A DNA stretch of 10,938 nucleotides from the NCBI GenBank assembly GCA_900088475.1, contig FLMG01001721.1, forward strand, positions 3,242 to 14,179, written 5' to 3'. The notes below the pieces were generated by a model. The model was not told where the DNA came from and did no database searches. It worked only from the letters and a program-made list of their open reading frames with translations. Every line of letters starts with the position of its first letter. Positions within the stretch are counted from its first letter, which is position 1. The position numbers and the translations under genes were made by a program. Shown piece after piece: positions 8,900 through 10,938 of this stretch. The DNA comes from Hyphochytrium catenoides (Eukaryota > Sar > Hyphochytriomycetes > Hyphochytriales > Hyphochytriaceae).

Positions 8900-10177
8900 A
8901 CTACTTGGTAACTCGAGGTGCGTGTGCTGCGCATTAGCGGCTTATCCATCCATTCATTAGGTTCAACAAATTTGAAGGGATGCCCGTTCAGACACTGCTT
9001 TCTGACAAAGCTTGAGGTGCCTGGCGCCCAATACTTGCTTCCTATCGTCAGCAGTAGGCTTATCCTCCTCTGCTAAGCCAACTACTGTTTGTCTCAAGGA
9101 GAGAAGAAGGCTGCTACGTTATAGAAAGAAGAAAGAATAGAGAAGGGTCGACGTCCTGAAGGATGTCCTTTTCTGCTGCGGGCGGGCCTCAGTCTCCTTT
9201 GTTGAGCTCCTCCTGTTACTTCCTGGCAAGACCGTCATAACCAAAGCAAAGCCTTGCTGATACTGTTGGTGTTTGTCCTCCTCCTACCCAAACATAGTAA
9301 TAGCCAGCTCTTCGTGGCCCACCACAACGCATCGTTGTCCTATCGTCTGCTGCTGTTGGAGGATGGTCCCAGTGGCGGTATTATGGTTACCATTATTTTC
9401 CTCTTGTTATAACACTGATGAAACAGAAAGAGAATGATGGTCGTCGAGAGGAACGAAGAGATGATGCAACGCCAAAATGGCGGGCTCGCCGCGCCGCTAG
9501 TGCTGCTCCAGCTCTCGAAGTAGTTGGACATCTGCACAGTAACGGTTAGTTCTTCCATTGTTACTACTCCGAAGAACCAGCAGCAGCCATACCGCCATCC
9601 CCACAGGAGGAATGCTTCATTCGACACACTCGTCTTAGATACAGGCGTCGTCGTAGGTCCATTATTGCCGGTTGTTGGAGGACGTTCCTGCTCTTCTACG
9701 ATGACGGCATGCTGCTGTGAGCTTCTTCTTCTTCTTCTTCCTTGTCAGCCTCACTCGCCCTTTATTCTGTTCCATTACCTACCTCCAGGTGCAGCATAAT
9801 AGGTCGCCCTCGCTTCGGAAGGATGCTGCCACCACCTGATTTTTCTTCCTTACTTTGTTTCCGCTGATACTTGACGTCGTTCCTCCCTGTCGCTTCTGCA
9901 GCTTCCGCTTGGAATCCTTTCCTTTCCAGATCCTCTCACTATTCTTTTTTGCTGATGAAGACAACTCTGCATTCGCAGGTAGGAGGATGGAAGAGTTCCC
10001 GCGGCTTTGGGAAGGACAGGACGAGGGATATTCCGTTCCTTTCTGGCTGTTACTCACGATGATATCTCTTGTTGTTCCGCTGCCTTTTGCTTGTTGCTCC
10101 GCCCCTTCACATCGATTGACCCTGGATAGCGGCGGGAGGATGATGATGGATCAGCAAGGGTTGACCAAACATCAACA
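8900..10177. other. Unassigned low-complexity region downstream of the probable membrane-protein gene
   Basis: From 8900 to about 9490 I see nothing beyond the presumed promoter of the - strand orphan gene (no TATA box noticed). From about 9490 to 10177 the DNA is rich in CTT, CTG and TCC runs, and all - strand frames have open stretches. Splice-like signals on the - strand include a GTGAGT donor at 10057 with a pyrimidine-rich CAG acceptor at 9967, a GTAGGT donor at 9783, and a 61-nt GT..AG interval 9592-9532 with CTAAC 15 nt before its AG. A - strand AATAAA lies at 9766-9761 and could end the transcript of the gene upstream. I could not build one consistent gene, so none is called. Confidence 0.4.
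9722..9740. repeat. (CTT)n trinucleotide repeat
   Basis: About six CTT units occur in a row, followed by CCTTG. They read as GAA repeats on the - strand. They lie in the unassigned region and would create a purine-rich stretch in any - strand transcript. Confidence 0.85.
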
Positions 10178-10775
10178 TCATCCTCGATTCTCAGCAGCAG
10201 CAGGCAGACGCGTTGGATCTTCTTTAATTTTCTCGCTTTGCTCAATCTTCCTGGGGTCTATTTGTCGCTCATGCAGTAGGTAGTGCCTCTGTTGACTGAT
10301 CTCTCCTCGTGGTTAGTACTTTGGACCTTCCATTCATCACACTACTTGCGCTACGACGCTCAGAAGAGCTGCTACGAGCCACCAGCTCTTTATTCTTTCA
10401 ACCACTCCCTGTTGTCCTCTTTGATTCGGGTGGTGATGATGGAGCAACCTCAGAAGAAATAGGCCCGGGCTGGCTGCGGCTTGAGAGGAAGAAGTGCTGG
10501 ATGAGGAGGAGGAGGGAGGAGGTCCGGGCTTCCAGGGTCAGGATCGGGTCCGGTGGTACACCACGACGTGTTGCTGAAGAAGAAGGAGGAAGACAAGAAA
10601 AACGTGTGCAAGAACAACGAAGTGGAGGGACGAGAAGATATGCTTCTGCAGCCACAAGGGCTTCTCGGTCCGGAGGCTGCCTGAGGTGGCTCCGCTCCTC
10701 CACCACTCCGTCCTCCTCTGTCCCGGGTCCACCTCGCGCGTGGAAAAAAGGACAACATCACCACCGATCAATTCA
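10178..10775 (-). CDS. Probable 3' part of a multi-exon membrane protein gene (start not in view)
   Basis: The proposed exons are 10775-10560, 10496-10346 and 10288-10178 (TGA stop), joining in one reading frame of 158 codons. Intron 10559-10497 starts GTACCA, contains a CTGAC branch-like site and ends in a long pyrimidine tract plus CCAG; it removes the only in-frame stop. Intron 10345-10289 starts GTAGTG, carries a perfect TACTAAC (10318-10312) and ends CAACAG. The predicted fragment has a soluble stretch containing STREVDPGQRRTEWW, a hydrophobic helix (about 52-72, FVVLAHVFLVFLLLLQQHV), a Ser/Ala-rich linker with HHHH, a second hydrophobic patch (SWWLVAALLSVVA), then a charged tail ending in AAAENRG. 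No ATG precedes the fragment in frame, so an upstream exon is needed, entering through ACAACAG at 10776 or lying beyond the window. No family is recognised. The first helix is encoded partly by a pyrimidine tract that could itself be a splice acceptor, so this model is provisional. Confidence 0.4.
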
Positions 10776-10938
10776 CTGTTGTTATTATAAAATCATTATC
10801 ATGAAGACAGTGTCTGCTTTTGAACGTTGTTGTTGATTTATTGTTAAAAATTGATGTTCAAACAACATTCAATAACTCCAACCCAGTGTGTAATTTCTTT
10901 TGGCGCTAATCGATATCGTTGCGCCTTTTCAGTTTTCA

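Noticed and set aside
9340-9627. A 95-codon - strand open frame ending in a hydrophobic helix and an NKRK tail
   Set aside because: It reads straight through a 61-nt interval (9592-9532) that has strong intron signals. It has no ATG at its start and no recognised partner exon.
9855-10283. A 142-codon + strand open frame with a hydrophobic segment
   Set aside because: Its start falls in a low-complexity pyrimidine stretch, the composition is Ser/Phe/Arg-rich as expected from that DNA, and it lies antisense to several - strand splice signals.
10309-10836. A 175-codon + strand open frame
   Set aside because: It is low-complexity, with Arg/Gly/Ser composition and no domain. It overlaps the - strand exon chain, which has branch sites and consistent phases.
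10819-10862. Inverted repeat TTTGAAC ... GTTCAAA in AT-rich DNA near the window end
   Set aside because: The arms are only 7 nt with a 30-nt spacer in low-complexity sequence, which is easily expected by chance.

Overview
The window looks like nuclear DNA of a single-celled eukaryote. Two genes can be rebuilt only by removing GT..AG introns (61-309 nt). Their exons join in phase to give complete, recognisable proteins. Some introns carry CTAAC/CTGAC-type branch sites. I cannot name the lineage. A cAMP-receptor-like GPCR beside a PhoD-type alkaline phosphatase fits a free-living protist (amoebozoan, stramenopile, alveolate or similar alga) better than an animal, plant or yeast. No rRNA, tRNA, CRISPR array or transposon was recognised.

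Layout. (1) 68-2146, + strand: a four-exon gene for a 468-aa seven-helix receptor of the Dictyostelium cAR-like (class E) type, with a long Ser/acidic cytoplasmic tail. (2) 2147-2766: convergent 3' intergenic region with no gene seen. (3) 5849-2767, - strand: an eight-exon gene for a 604-aa PhoD-family phosphodiesterase/alkaline phosphatase. It has a signal peptide and a C-terminal hydrophobic tail that looks like a GPI-anchor signal. (4) 5850-8149: 2.3 kb with no gene I can establish, only candidate promoter and splice signals, mainly on the - strand. (5) 8899-8150, - strand: an intronless-looking 249-aa type I membrane protein that I do not recognise. It has a signal peptide, ten cysteines, a Pro/Ser stalk, one membrane helix and a basic tail. 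(6) 8900-10177: low-complexity, unassigned. (7) about 10775-10178, - strand: a probable 3' part of another multi-exon membrane protein gene, inferred from three phase-compatible exons, one intron of which has a perfect TACTAAC branch site.

The firmly called products share a cell-surface theme: a receptor that senses an extracellular ligand, a secreted or surface-tethered phosphatase that would release phosphate from organic phosphorus, and an orphan surface protein. Whether they work together is not shown by the sequence. The GPCR and PhoD genes converge tail to tail, so they do not share a promoter.

The two firm gene models rest on conserved family motifs read across splice junctions. Everything between 5850-8149 and 8900-10938 is much less certain, because short exons in low-complexity DNA leave several frames open at once.
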